64,000 nt of DNA, taken from assembly GCA_022792885.1 (NCBI GenBank), contig JAAWBX010000005.1, forward strand, positions 1 through 64,000, given 5' to 3'. This document shows, piece after piece, positions 8,228 to 17,567 of the stretch; within the stretch, counting starts at the first letter, position 1; each line of letters starts with the position of its first letter. Below the pieces are notes generated by a model. That model saw nothing but the letters and a program-made list of their open reading frames with translations. It did no database searches and was not told where the DNA came from. A program made the translations under genes and the position numbers. The stretch is from Lachnospiraceae bacterium (lineage in GTDB: Bacteria > Bacillota > Clostridia > Lachnospirales > Lachnospiraceae).

Positions 8228-8898
8228 TGATTCTGCGTCCGGCAGATGCGGTGATAGAGGAGGATTCCTCCCAGGCTGATCGCCAGTGTGACGGCGAAGA
8301 CGAGAACGGCAAACTGGTAGTTCTGCATGCCCAGAGCGTCGCCGCCGATGGTGGAGGTGATAACGGAGGGGATCCTGGCAACGCCACTGATAAAGAGCCA
8401 GGTGAGAAAATTCATTTTTGTCAGGCCGACGACGTAGGATAACAGATCCTTGGGAGTTCCCGGGATCAGGAAAATAAAAAAGGTGAGGACGTTCAATTTT
8501 TGCGTGTCCTGCAAAAAACGTACGGACCGGATTTTTTCTTCCGGGAAAAAGATTTCCACGACTTTGACGCCGAAGGCCCGGACGAAAAGGAAAATGGCCG
8601 CGCTGCCGATCACAATGCCGATCAGGCATAGCGCGGTGCCCTCCCAGATGCCGAAAGCATAGCCGGCTCCGATTTCCAGCGGTTCGCCGGGAATGACGGC
8701 GATAACGATCTGAAGGACCATCATGCCGACGAAAGCGATCCGGCCCCGGACGCCGTGATTCTCGACCCACAGCCGGAATTTTTCCGGCTCGGAGACGAAA
8801 GCCAGCATGGGGCGTCCCACAAACCAGAATACGGCGGCGCTGAACAAAACAAAGATGGCAATGGCAAACATGCCGCAGATTTTTTTTCTGTCTTTCAT
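8206..8898 (-). CDS. TVP38/TMEM64 (VTT domain) membrane protein
   Basis: A 230-residue integral membrane protein of the DedA/TVP38 superfamily. After an N-terminal anchor (about residues 8-28) it shows the VTT landmarks: the PGEPLEIGAGYAFG re-entrant motif, hydrophobic spans on both sides, and the later FLIPGTPKDLLSYVVG segment. Family members are implicated in lipid or ion movement across the membrane. I chose the ATG at 8896-8898 because AGGAGGAG lies six bases upstream; a longer reading adds 12 residues without support. It is transcribed alone and convergently with the reductase operon. Confidence 0.88.
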   Translation of the reverse strand: MKDRKKICGMFAIAIFVLFSAAVFWFVGRPMLAFVSEPEKFRLWVENHGVRGRIAFVGMMVLQIVIAVIPGEPLEIGAGYAFGIWEGTALCLIGIVIGSAAIFLFVRAFGVKVVEIFFPEEKIRSVRFLQDTQKLNVLTFFIFLIPGTPKDLLSYVVGLTKMNFLTWLFISGVARIPSVITSTIGGDALGMQNYQFAVLVFAVTLAISLGGILLYHRICRTQNQKKDGRP

Positions 8899-9200
8899 AG
8901 AGGCTCCTCCTGACCGGTTCTTTTTTAACAGCATAAGCCGAAAAGTTTAAAATCCGTTTAAGAGACTTTTAAAACTTACAAAAGCAGTCGGGAAGATGGA
9001 ATGTGAAGGCGGTCCCGGAGCCTTTCGGATTCCGGGTTTTTTATTTAGAGCGGTGAGAAAATCAGGGAAAATTCTCAAAAAGTGTCAGTTTAGAAAAAAT
9101 TTATATTGTCGCCGATAAATTTAAGAAGATTTTTTCTTGATTCCCGGTGGGGATGGGGCTATGATAGGGAAGAGTTTTACAAAAACGGGGAGAGAAGAAG
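8899..9200. other. Divergent intergenic region
   Basis: About 300 bases between the divergent TVP38 and RND genes. It holds a sigma-A promoter for the RND gene (9137-9165), a possible sigma-28-like site (9091-9118) and an A/T-rich stretch at 9061-9110. No open reading frame or structured RNA stood out. Confidence 0.6.
9137..9165 (+). promoter_or_regulatory. Sigma-A promoter of RND exporter gene
   Basis: TTGATT at 9137-9142, a 17-base spacer, and TATGAT at 9160-9165, 35 bases before the start codon. Confidence 0.7.
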
Positions 9201-12200
9201 ATGCCGAAATACAGCGTGAAAAGGCCTTTTACCGTGGTAGTGGGAGTCGTTATGCTTCTGATTCTGGGGTTTGTCAGTTTTACCCGGATGACGACGGATC
9301 TGCTGCCGACGATTGATTTACCTTATGTGATGGTGATTACGGCGTATCCGGGCGCGGCGCCGGAGCGGGTGGAGGCGAACGTCACGGAGCCTTTGGAGTC
9401 CGGGCTGGGTACCGTGAACGGCGTGAAGACCGTCATGAGCACTTCCAGCGAAAACTATAGTCTGGTTTTTTTGGAATTTGAAGATGATACGAATATGGAC
9501 GGGGCCATGGTGAAGCTGTCTACGGCGCTGGGTATGGTGGAACTGCCGGATACGGCGGCGAAGCCGATGTTGATGGAGATCAGCCCGGATATGCTGCCGA
9601 CGATGGTAGTCAGCGTGGATTATGAAGGAAAGGATATCTATGAGCTGAGCGAGTTTGCCGAGGAGGTTGTGGTTCCCTATTTGGAAAGGCAGAACGGCAC
9701 GGCGAGCGTGGAGGAAGCCGGCCTGGTGGAACAGTCGGTGGAAGTGCGTCTGGATCCGGAGCGGATCGATGAGATCAATGACAAGCTTCTGGCTCAGGTA
9801 TATGAGAAGCTGGACGAGGCAAAGCAGGAGCTGGAAGAAGGCCGGGCGAAGCTGGACGAAGCGAAACAGCAGATGGAGGAGGGGAAAGCCGAGCTGGAGG
9901 CGCAGCAAAACGAGGCGAGCTCTCAACTGGCCGAGAGTAGTAAGATGCTGAACGAAGCGTTGGCCACGAAGGCGGCTTACGAGGCGCAGTTGGCGAGTCT
10001 GACCGCGAGTAAGGCGGCCCTGGAAGCGGAGCGGTCGGCTTATGATTCCGCCATGCAGGGGATTTATCAGCAGCTGAACGACGCCCTGGAGCGCTTCCGG
10101 AACCAGATGCAGAGCGAATCTTATTATAATAAAGTGCTGGCGGAGACGATCACGGAGATTACCGGGAATACGGAGGTGACGCCGGAAACGGCGAAGGAAG
10201 TCCTTGCAGGATTGGATGATGCCACGAGGCAGGCGGTCGAGACCGCCGTGGAGATCCGGATCCAGGCCGATCTTCTTACGGCGCCGGGGGATATCGCGGA
10301 TCTGATCGCGCATCCGGAGAAGCAGGAGGAACTGATCGCGTGGTTGTTAGGCAGCGGGGACGGCGAACTGGCCGGGCAGTTGACGCCGGAGAATCTTCAG
10401 GCGATCTATCAGGTGGTTCTGCGGGTGTCTCAGATCGACGCGGAGCTGGCGAATCTGAATACGGAGATCATGGTTTCCCAGACCGTTTTGAATCAGGTGG
10501 GCGGGGCGGTGTCCGCGGCTCTGGACAATTACACGGCTCTGGAGCAGGGTAAGATCACGGCGGCGGCCGGTTTCGGTGCGGCGGCGGCTCAGATCGCAAG
10601 CGGGGAGGAGACGCTGGCCGGTACGGAAGCTCAGTTGGACGAGGCCCAGAGGTCTTATGAAGACGCCCGGGCGGCGGCGATCGAGAACGCGAATCTGGAT
10701 ACGCTTTTGAATCTGGAAACGTTATCGGGCATTCTTCTGGCCGAGAATTTTTCCATGCCGGCGGGCTATATCCAGGAAGACGCGGCGCAGTATATCCTGA
10801 AAGTGGGCGACGAGTACGAGGATATGGATCAGCTGGGCGAGATGTTGCTTTGTACGCTGGACGGGATCGGTGACGTGCGGTTGAAGGATGTGGCGTGGAT
10901 CACTCTGATCGATAATGCCGGCGAGAGCTACACGAAAGTAAACGGGAACGTGGCGGTGGCGTTGACGATCACGAAAGCCAGCACGGCCGGCACTTCCTCC
11001 GTGTCAAAGACCTGCAACGCGGCGATTCGGGAACTGGAAGAGCAGTACGAGGGGCTGCATATTACGCCTCTGATGGATCAGGGCGATTATATTGAACTGA
11101 TTGTGGATTCGGTTATGAGCAATCTGATCTGGGGCGCCTTGCTGGCGGTCCTGGTGCTGGTGTTTTTCCTGAAGGATCCGAAACCGACGATCGTCGTGGC
11201 GTTCAGTATTCCTTTCAGCGTATTGTTTGCCGTCGTTTTGATGTATTTCAGTCATATTACCCTGAACGTGATTTCTTTGTCGGGCCTGGCTCTGGGCGTG
11301 GGCATGCTGGTGGATAATTCGATCGTTGTGATCGAGAATATCTACCGGCTGAGGAACAAGGGGATCCCGGCGGCCCGGGCCGCCGTTTTGGGGGCCAATC
11401 AGATGGCCGGCGCGATTTTCTCCTCCACGTTGACGACGGTCTGCGTGTTTTTGCCGATCGTGTTTATGGAGGGGATGACCAGGCAGTTGTTTCAGGATAT
11501 GGGCCTGACCATCGCTTACAGTTTATTTGCCAGTCTGGTTATTGCCCTGACGCTGGTGCCCTGCATGGGGGCTACGGTGCTGAAAGAGTGCAAGGAGAAG
11601 AAGCATCGCTGGTTTGACGCGGCCTTAAACGGTTATGAGAAACTGCTCAGGTTCTGCCTTCGTTTTAAGATCGTACCGTTGGCGGTGAGCGTTTTGCTTT
11701 TGGTTTTCAGCATCCGGGAGATCACGCGGATCGGGATCGTCCTGCTTCCCGATATGAGCGGCAATCAGGTGTCGATCACGGTGACGGCGCCGGAGGGAGC
11801 GGAAAGGGAAGAAGCTTACGTGCTGGCGGATGACGCCATGAATCGGATTCTGTCCGTGGAGGGCGTTCAGACTGTGGGGGCCATGTCCGGCGGAGGCATG
11901 ATGTCCATGACGGACAGCGGCGGTTCGGATAATCGTTTCAGTTTTTATGTCCTTCTGGACGAGGCGGCGGCCAAACAGAGTACGCAGGTGATTTCCGAGA
12001 TTGAGAAGAGCCTGGCGGGTATCGAGGGCGAGGCGGAGATTCAGGCTTCCGGTATGAGCCAGATGAGCGAATTGATGGGCAACGGAATGGAGTTGACGAT
12101 CACGGGGCCGGGGCTGGAGACGCTGGCAAAGATCGCGCGGGATATGAAGGACCTGCTGGGCCGGATCGGAGGTTTCGAAGAAATCACGGACGGCCAGGAG

Positions 12201-13211
12201 GAGGCGGACAGCCAGATCATAATCCATGTGGATAAAGATAAGGCCATGTCCTTTGGCCTGACCGTGGCGCAGATTTATACGGAGCTGGCGGAAGCTTTGA
12301 AGACGGAGAGCGAAGCGACTACGCTGAATATAGATACGGATTCTTACCGGGTGACGGTTGTGGACGATTCAAAAAGGCTGACGGTTAAGAATTTGATGGA
12401 TTATGAATTTGAGACGACGACGCAGGACGAGAACGGCGAGAGCGTGAAGGAGATTCATAAATTATCGGAATTTGCCGGGAAGGAGGAGGCGGAAGGGATC
12501 GCTTCAATCTCGCGTGAGAATCAGACGCGGTATATGTCCGTGTCGGCGCGGACGACGGAAGGTTATAATACGGTGCTTTTATCCCGCCAGGTGGAGAGCC
12601 TTCTGGCGGATTACGAAGTGCCGGCCGGTTATACGGTGGAGATTGCCGGCGAGACGGAATCGATCAATTCCATGCTTCGGGATATGGTGTTGATGATTCT
12701 TCTGGCGGTGGCGTTTATTTATCTGATCATGGTGGCCCAGTTCCAGAGCCTTCTGTCGCCGTTTATCGTTGTATTTACGATGCCTCTGGCTTTTACGGGC
12801 GGCCTTCTGGCCCTGCTTTTGGCGAGAGAACCGTTGTCCATGGTGGGCATGATGGGCTTCCTGATTCTGGCCGGCGTCGTCGTGAACAACGGAATTGTGT
12901 TTGTGGACTATGTCAATCAACTGCGGCTGGAGGGGGCGCCGAAGAAAGAGGCGCTGATCGAGGCGGGCCGGACCCGTATGCGCCCGATCCTAATGACGGC
13001 GCTGACGACGATTCTGGCCATGAGCACCATGGCTCTGAGCAATGACGAGGCGGCGGCCATCGGAAAAGGGATGGCGATCGTGACGATCGGCGGTTTAACG
13101 TATGCTACCCTGATGACGCTGATTATCGTGCCGGTTTTATATGATATTTTATTCCGGAAAGAATTGAAAAAAGTGGATCTGGGGGACGAGAGCAACCTGC
13201 TGGAAGAATAA
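9201..13211 (+). CDS. RND-family efflux transporter with large coiled-coil insertion
   Basis: A 1336-residue RND permease, about 300 residues longer than AcrB- or SwrC-type members. The standard parts are the first membrane span, the porter-domain segment YPGAAPERVEANVTEPLE, the TM4 motif GMLVDNSIVVIENI with the proton-relay Asp, and the C-terminal TM10-12 block with VVVNNGIVFVDYVNQ. Between about residues 200 and 497 the first porter domain is interrupted by a Glu/Lys/Ala-rich heptad region (for example EAKQELEEGRAKLDEAKQQ) and a helical middle part. The normal fold resumes at the MPAGYI segment. No membrane-fusion protein gene is adjacent. The substrate could be a drug, lipid or surfactant and is unknown. 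Confidence 0.92.
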   Translation: MPKYSVKRPFTVVVGVVMLLILGFVSFTRMTTDLLPTIDLPYVMVITAYPGAAPERVEANVTEPLESGLGTVNGVKTVMSTSSENYSLVFLEFEDDTNMDGAMVKLSTALGMVELPDTAAKPMLMEISPDMLPTMVVSVDYEGKDIYELSEFAEEVVVPYLERQNGTASVEEAGLVEQSVEVRLDPERIDEINDKLLAQVYEKLDEAKQELEEGRAKLDEAKQQMEEGKAELEAQQNEASSQLAESSKMLNEALATKAAYEAQLASLTASKAALEAERSAYDSAMQGIYQQLNDALERFRNQMQSESYYNKVLAETITEITGNTEVTPETAKEVLAGLDDATRQAVETAVEIRIQADLLTAPGDIADLIAHPEKQEELIAWLLGSGDGELAGQLTPENLQAIYQVVLRVSQIDAELANLNTEIMVSQTVLNQVGGAVSAALDNYTALEQGKITAAAGFGAAAAQIASGEETLAGTEAQLDEAQRSYEDARAAAIENANLDTLLNLETLSGILLAENFSMPAGYIQEDAAQYILKVGDEYEDMDQLGEMLLCTLDGIGDVRLKDVAWITLIDNAGESYTKVNGNVAVALTITKASTAGTSSVSKTCNAAIRELEEQYEGLHITPLMDQGDYIELIVDSVMSNLIWGALLAVLVLVFFLKDPKPTIVVAFSIPFSVLFAVVLMYFSHITLNVISLSGLALGVGMLVDNSIVVIENIYRLRNKGIPAARAAVLGANQMAGAIFSSTLTTVCVFLPIVFMEGMTRQLFQDMGLTIAYSLFASLVIALTLVPCMGATVLKECKEKKHRWFDAALNGYEKLLRFCLRFKIVPLAVSVLLLVFSIREITRIGIVLLPDMSGNQVSITVTAPEGAEREEAYVLADDAMNRILSVEGVQTVGAMSGGGMMSMTDSGGSDNRFSFYVLLDEAAAKQSTQVISEIEKSLAGIEGEAEIQASGMSQMSELMGNGMELTITGPGLETLAKIARDMKDLLGRIGGFEEITDGQEEADSQIIIHVDKDKAMSFGLTVAQIYTELAEALKTESEATTLNIDTDSYRVTVVDDSKRLTVKNLMDYEFETTTQDENGESVKEIHKLSEFAGKEEAEGIASISRENQTRYMSVSARTTEGYNTVLLSRQVESLLADYEVPAGYTVEIAGETESINSMLRDMVLMILLAVAFIYLIMVAQFQSLLSPFIVVFTMPLAFTGGLLALLLAREPLSMVGMMGFLILAGVVVNNGIVFVDYVNQLRLEGAPKKEALIEAGRTRMRPILMTALTTILAMSTMALSNDEAAAIGKGMAIVTIGGLTYATLMTLIIVPVLYDILFRKELKKVDLGDESNLLEE

Positions 13212-13289
13212 GGAGATGTAGCGGTTCGGTTTCGGTAAAAACAAAGGGTTTTATCTTTCGAAAACATTAAGGCTTTCTTCGGAAATCGG

Positions 13290-13318
13290 TTGAAATTTCA
13301 TATGATGTAAGATATAAT
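13290..13318 (+). promoter_or_regulatory. Sigma-A promoter of ptb-buk
   Basis: TTGAAA at 13290-13295, a 17-base spacer, and a perfect TATAAT at 13313-13318, 36 bases before the ptb start. Confidence 0.82.
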
Positions 13319-13353
13319 CAAAACAAAGTTTTCGGAGAAAGGAGTTTCGGACG

Positions 13354-14259
13354 ATGGTGTATCATAGTTTCGAAGAGATTGAAGAAAAAGTAAAGCAGAA
13401 TCCGGTGCGCAAGCGGATGGCCGTGGCGGTAGCTCATGATGAACATACGTTGGAAGCCGTGTTTAATGCGCGTAAGGAAGGCATTGTGGAGCCGGTTTTG
13501 GTGGGGGATAAGGCGGAGATTCTGCGAATCCTTGGCGAGATGGGCGAGACCATGCCGGAGGAAGATATTTACGATGAGGCGGGACTGCCGGAGGCCTGCG
13601 CGAAGGCGGTGGAATTGATTCGGGAGGGCAAGGCGGATTTCCTGATGAAGGGCCGGGTGGATACCGGCGTTGTCCTGAAGGCGGTCGTGAATAAAGAGCA
13701 CGGCCTGGGCAAGGGCGGCGTGATGTCCCATGTGGCAATGTTCGACGTTCCCGGTTATCATAAGATTCTGGTGCCGGTGGACGGGGGTATGGTGACATAT
13801 CCGGATCTGGAACAGAAGAAAGCGATTATTCAGAATACCGTGGACGCGCTGGTGGCCATGGGTTATGACTGCCCGAAGGTGGGAGTCCTGGCCTGTGTGG
13901 AGAAGGTGAATCCGAAGATGCCCGAGACGTTGGACGGACAGGCTCTGAAGGAGATGAATCAGAAGGGCGAGATCACGAACTGTATCGTGGAGGGACCGAT
14001 CTCCTATGACTGCGCGGTGGATAAAGAGATCGCGGACTTTAAGGGATTTGAGAGCCCGGTGGCGGGAGATGTGGACATTCTTCTGGCTCCGAATATCCAT
14101 GCGGGCAATATTATGGGCAAGATGTTGAGCTGCACGGCGAAAGCCCGGATGGCAGGCTTTGTCGTGGGCGCCAAATGTCCGGTGGTTCTGACGTCCCGCG
14201 GAGCGACTCCGGAAGAGAAGTACATGGGTATCGTGGTCAGCGCGGCTGCGTCCAATTAA
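13354..14259 (+). CDS. ptb: Phosphate butyryltransferase (phosphate acyltransferase)
   Basis: A 301-residue member of the PTA/PTB family, converting butyryl-CoA (or a related acyl-CoA) and phosphate to acyl phosphate and CoA. Recognisable parts are the N-terminal AVAVAHDEHTLEAV segment, KADFLMKGRVDTG in the active-site region, and the C-terminal LLAPNIHAGNIMGKML and VVLTSRGATPEEKYMGI segments typical of the family. An AGGAG site precedes the ATG. The butyrate kinase gene follows 29 bases downstream, which favours butyryl over acetyl as substrate. Branched-chain acyl groups remain possible. Confidence 0.92.
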   Translation: MVYHSFEEIEEKVKQNPVRKRMAVAVAHDEHTLEAVFNARKEGIVEPVLVGDKAEILRILGEMGETMPEEDIYDEAGLPEACAKAVELIREGKADFLMKGRVDTGVVLKAVVNKEHGLGKGGVMSHVAMFDVPGYHKILVPVDGGMVTYPDLEQKKAIIQNTVDALVAMGYDCPKVGVLACVEKVNPKMPETLDGQALKEMNQKGEITNCIVEGPISYDCAVDKEIADFKGFESPVAGDVDILLAPNIHAGNIMGKMLSCTAKARMAGFVVGAKCPVVLTSRGATPEEKYMGIVVSAAASN

Positions 14260-14288
14260 GCCTGCGGATAGAGGCAGTAGGAGGATTT

Positions 14289-15368
14289 ATGGAGAAGTTA
14301 TTGATTTTGAATCCCGGTTCCACATCCACGAAGATTGCGGTATATGAGGACGAGAAGGCGCTGTTCGTGGAGAGCATCAGTCACAGCAGCGAGGAGATCG
14401 CGCAGTACGATAACGTGGCGGACCAGTATGAATTTCGCGAGAAGCTGATTTTGGATACGATCGAAAAACATGGGGTTTCCGTGAACGATCTGACCGGTAT
14501 CGTATCCAGGGGCGGGGTCTTGCCGCCGGTCCATTCCGGCGCTTACCGGGTCAATGAGGATATGGTGTGGCAGCTTCGCTATGCGCCGATGAACGAGCAC
14601 GCATCCAATCTGGGCGCGATCATTGCGTATGAGATCGGAAAGCGCCAGGGGATTCCCGCACTTATTTATGACGCGGTGGGAGTGGACGAACTGATCCCTC
14701 TGACGCAGGTCACCGGTTTCCCGGAGATCAAGCGCCACGGCCTCGGCCACAATCTGAACACGCGGGCGGCGGCGATTCGCTACGCGAAGGAGCACGGAAA
14801 GCCTTATACGGAATCCACGATCATCGTCTGCCATCTGGGCGGCGGAATCTCGGTGAATCTGCATCATAACGGCCGGATCATCGATATGGTCAACGATGAA
14901 GTCAGTACGTTCTCGCCGGAGCGGGCCGGACTGCTTCCGAATTTACAGCTTCTGGAGATGGCGACTTCCGGAGAATACGATAAGAAATCCCTGACGAAAC
15001 GGATCAAGAGCAGGGGCGGTCTGATGGCGTATTTCGGGGAGAATGACAGCCGCAAGGTGGAGGCCATGGTGGAGGCCGGTGACGAGAAGGCGAAGCTGGT
15101 TTACGAGGCGATGGCTTTGAATACTTCCAAGAATATTGCGGAGGTTTCGGTCGTGGTGAACGGCAAAGTGGACGCGATCGTTCTGACCGGCGGGATCGCT
15201 TATTCCGAGATGTTTACCCGGATGATTATCGATCGGGTATCCTTTATCGCGCCGGTTACGGTCTATCCGGGTGAAAACGAGATGGAATCGTTGGCGCTCG
15301 GCGGCCTGCGCGTGATGCGGGGAGAGGAGACGGCGAGGGATTATGTGAAGGTGATTCCGGAGAAATAA
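14289..15368 (+). CDS. buk: Butyrate kinase
   Basis: A 359-residue acetokinase-superfamily enzyme making butyrate and ATP from butyryl phosphate. It opens with LILNPGSTSTKIAVYEDE (the phosphate-1 loop), has VCHLGGGISVNLHHNGRI (phosphate-2) and ends with the adenosine-site segment VLTGGIAYSEMF. Its length matches the family. The ATG at 14289 has AGGAGG five bases upstream; a longer reading from 14175 overlaps ptb and is unsupported. With ptb it forms the substrate-level phosphorylation end of butyrate fermentation. No crotonyl-CoA or butyryl-CoA dehydrogenase genes are nearby. Confidence 0.94.
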   Translation: MEKLLILNPGSTSTKIAVYEDEKALFVESISHSSEEIAQYDNVADQYEFREKLILDTIEKHGVSVNDLTGIVSRGGVLPPVHSGAYRVNEDMVWQLRYAPMNEHASNLGAIIAYEIGKRQGIPALIYDAVGVDELIPLTQVTGFPEIKRHGLGHNLNTRAAAIRYAKEHGKPYTESTIIVCHLGGGISVNLHHNGRIIDMVNDEVSTFSPERAGLLPNLQLLEMATSGEYDKKSLTKRIKSRGGLMAYFGENDSRKVEAMVEAGDEKAKLVYEAMALNTSKNIAEVSVVVNGKVDAIVLTGGIAYSEMFTRMIIDRVSFIAPVTVYPGENEMESLALGGLRVMRGEETARDYVKVIPEK

Positions 15369-15384
15369 GAGAAGTTTACGGAAG

Positions 15385-15440
15385 GGCTGTTGCTTTTTTT
15401 GCGGTTTTGGGCCGTAAAAGCAGCAGTCTTTTCTTTTTTG
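15385..15440 (+). terminator. Terminator after buk
   Basis: Arms GGCTGTTGCTTTT (15385 on) and AAAAGCAGCAGTC (15416-15428) pair with two mismatches and are followed by a T-rich tail to 15439. Confidence 0.75.
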
Positions 15441-15461
15441 GCGCTCCGGCAATTTTCCGTA

Positions 15462-15490
15462 TTGACCGAAGCGGGAGAAAGAAATATAAT
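15462..15490 (+). promoter_or_regulatory. Sigma-A promoter of methyltransferase-hslO
   Basis: TTGACC at 15462-15467, a 17-base spacer, and TATAAT at 15485-15490, 41 bases before the start codon. Confidence 0.8.
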
Positions 15491-15531
15491 AGCTGTTAGG
15501 CGTTTGGAGAAAGCGACAGGAGGGCGGAAAT

Positions 15532-16305
15532 ATGGGCCGGATAACGGAAGCGTATCAATCCTTTGCCCGGGTATATGATCTGTTTATGGACAATGTTCCT
15601 TACGGCGAGTGGAGCCGTCATGTCGGCGGGCTTTTGCGCGAGTCCGGATGCCGGGACGGGATCCTTCTGGATCTTGCCTGCGGGACGGGAGTCATGACAG
15701 AGCTTCTGGCGGAGCAGGGCTATGACATGATCGGCGTGGACATGTCGGAAGACATGCTGAATCTCGCGTTGGAAAAAAAGCTCCGGTCTGGGCGGAATAT
15801 TCTGTATCTGGCGCAGGATATGCGGGAACTGGATCTGTACGGAACGGTGGCGGGCGCCGTCTGCCTTTGTGATTCCCTCAATTATTTGTTGGAGCCGGAG
15901 GATTTGCGTACGGTGTTCGAGCGCGTGAACACGTATCTGGATCCGGGAGCGCCCTTTATTTTTGATTTTAATACGGAGTACAAGTACCGTGCGGTTTTGG
16001 GGAATCGTACGATCGCGGAGAACCGGGAAGACGGAAGCTTTATCTGGGAGAATTTTTATCAGGAAGAAGAGCGGATAAACGAATACGACCTGACTCTTTT
16101 TATTAAGGAAGAGGACGGGCGTTTTTCACGTTATGAGGAGACGCATTATCAGAGAGCGTATACGCTGGAGGAGATTCGGGAGGCGCTTTTGACGGCGGGA
16201 ATGGAATTTGTGACGGTCTACGACGCCTTTTCGAAGGATGCGCCTCGGCCGGATTCGGAGCGGCTGTGTGTGGTAGCCAGGGAGAGAGGAAAAAGCCATG
16301 AATGA
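15532..16305 (+). CDS. Class I SAM-dependent methyltransferase
   Basis: A 257-residue cytoplasmic methyltransferase. Motif I is LLDLACGTGVMTELL (about residues 44-58), the acidic end of strand 2 is in GVDMSEDML, and the motif II/III region includes CLCDSLNYLLEP. The order of parts matches the YodH/Methyltransf_25-like family. An AGGAGG ribosome site precedes the ATG. It overlaps hslO by eight bases, so the two are co-transcribed, but the link does not reveal a substrate. Confidence 0.85.
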   Translation: MGRITEAYQSFARVYDLFMDNVPYGEWSRHVGGLLRESGCRDGILLDLACGTGVMTELLAEQGYDMIGVDMSEDMLNLALEKKLRSGRNILYLAQDMRELDLYGTVAGAVCLCDSLNYLLEPEDLRTVFERVNTYLDPGAPFIFDFNTEYKYRAVLGNRTIAENREDGSFIWENFYQEEERINEYDLTLFIKEEDGRFSRYEETHYQRAYTLEEIREALLTAGMEFVTVYDAFSKDAPRPDSERLCVVARERGKSHE

Positions 16306-17188
16306 TTATATCGTGCGGGCGACGGCGGCGGGGGCCTCGATCCGCGTTTTTGCCGCGACGACGCGGGGCGTGGTGGAGGAGGCCAGACGGGCGCACAATA
16401 CCAGCCCGGTGGCGACGGCGGCTCTGGGGCGGCTTTTGACGGCCGGGGCCATGATGGGAAGTATGATGAAGGGCGAACAGGATATTCTGACGCTGAAGGT
16501 GGAGGGAAACGGGCCTCTGGGCGGGATCGTTGTGACGGCGGATTCCTCGGCGGATGTGAAGGGCTACGTATACAATCCGGAAGTTTTGCTTCATGCCAAC
16601 GAGAAGGGCAAGCTGGATGTGGCCGGCGCCGTAGGGATCGGTGTTTTGAGCGTGATCAAAGACATCGGGATGCGGGAACCTTATGTGGGACAGACGGTTC
16701 TGACGACCAGCGAGATTGCGGAAGATCTGACGTATTATTTTGCTACATCCGAGCAGATCCCTTCCTCGGTAGCGCTGGGAGTTTTGATGAATCGGGATAA
16801 CACGGTGAGAAGGGCCGGGGGTTTTATCATTCAGATACTGCCGGGGGCGCCGGAGGGAATTATCTGCGAGCTGGAAGAGCGTTTGAAAACTCTGCCGCCG
16901 GTCACCTCTCTTCTGGATGAAGATATGACGCCGGAAATGATATTGGTCCGCCTTTTTGAGGGGGAGGAGCTGGTGATTACGGATCGGATCCGGGCCCGCT
17001 TCTTCTGTAACTGCGAAAAGGGCCGGGTGGAGCGGGCTCTGGTCAGCGTGGGGGAGGAGGCTCTGCATGAGATGATCGAGGCGGGCGAACCGATCGAACT
17101 GAAGTGTCATTTTTGCAGCCGGGCCTATACGTTTTCCGTAGAAGAACTGAAGGAGATTTTGCGGCGGAGCGGAAGAACGGTACGATAA
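16298..17188 (+). CDS. hslO: Redox-regulated chaperone Hsp33
   Basis: A 296-residue cytoplasmic holdase activated by oxidation. The N-terminal domain begins YIVRATAAGASIRVFAA and includes the family signature HNTSPVATAALGRLL. The C-terminal zinc switch has Cys237 and Cys239 (CNC) and Cys270 and Cys273 (CHFC), the complete CxC...CxxC set. In reduced cells these bind zinc; oxidation releases it and exposes the client site. It overlaps the methyltransferase gene and ends before a strong terminator. Confidence 0.96.
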   Translation: MNDYIVRATAAGASIRVFAATTRGVVEEARRAHNTSPVATAALGRLLTAGAMMGSMMKGEQDILTLKVEGNGPLGGIVVTADSSADVKGYVYNPEVLLHANEKGKLDVAGAVGIGVLSVIKDIGMREPYVGQTVLTTSEIAEDLTYYFATSEQIPSSVALGVLMNRDNTVRRAGGFIIQILPGAPEGIICELEERLKTLPPVTSLLDEDMTPEMILVRLFEGEELVITDRIRARFFCNCEKGRVERALVSVGEEALHEMIEAGEPIELKCHFCSRAYTFSVEELKEILRRSGRTVR

Positions 17189-17192
17189 CGGC

Positions 17193-17226
17193 AAAAGGCC
17201 GCTCCGCGGACGGAAGCAGCCTTTTC
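17193..17226. terminator. Terminator between hslO and convergent csp
   Basis: AAAAGGCCGCT (17193-17203) pairs with AGCAGCCTTTT (17215-17225) across an 11-base loop. The stem has A and T runs on both sides, so it could serve both directions. Confidence 0.75.
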
Positions 17227-17279
17227 AAAATTATTTGGACAAGTATGGTAAAGGAAGAGGGGTACCTGGTGAAAGGAAT

Positions 17280-17477
17280 TTATATTTTGACGACATGGAT
17301 GGCCTGAGGACCTTTTTCGCCCTGAACGATATCGAATTCTACTTCCTGGCCTTCGTCGATGGATTTAAAACCTTCCATTTGTAAACCGGAATAATGAACA
17401 AAGACATCGTTTCCGGCCTCATCGCAGATAAAGCCGTAGCCTTTTTGATTATTGAACCATTTTACTGTACCTTTCAT
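17280..17477 (-). CDS. Cold-shock protein (CspA family)
   Basis: A 65-residue single cold-shock domain that binds single-stranded RNA or DNA. It begins [17 protein letters not shown], containing RNP1 (KGYGFI), and continues with RNP2 (VFVHYS); length and order are canonical. AGGAGG lies close before the start. A long A/T-rich leader (about 17478-17560) fits the leader-based control usual for csp genes, but I did not fold it. It is convergent with hslO. Confidence 0.96.
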   Translation of the reverse strand: MKGTVKWFNNQKGYGFICDEAGNDVFVHYSGLQMEGFKSIDEGQEVEFDIVQGEKGPQAIHVVKI

Positions 17478-17540
17478 AATGATACCTCCCGAATAAGATA
17501 AATATGACGGCCGCGAAAGCGGCGCGGATTACATTGGTAG

Positions 17541-17567
17541 ATTATCATATAGAAAGAAACTTGTCAA
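17541..17567 (-). promoter_or_regulatory. Probable promoter of cold-shock gene
   Basis: On the minus strand, TTGACA (17562-17567) and GATAAT (17541-17546) are separated by 15 bases. The boxes are good but the spacing is short, so this is tentative. Confidence 0.45.

Noticed and set aside
7178-8770. A 530-codon minus-strand open frame across the reductase and the TVP38 gene
   Set aside because: It is antisense to two genes with clear families and has an Arg/His/Pro-rich composition typical of the shadow of GC-rich codons.
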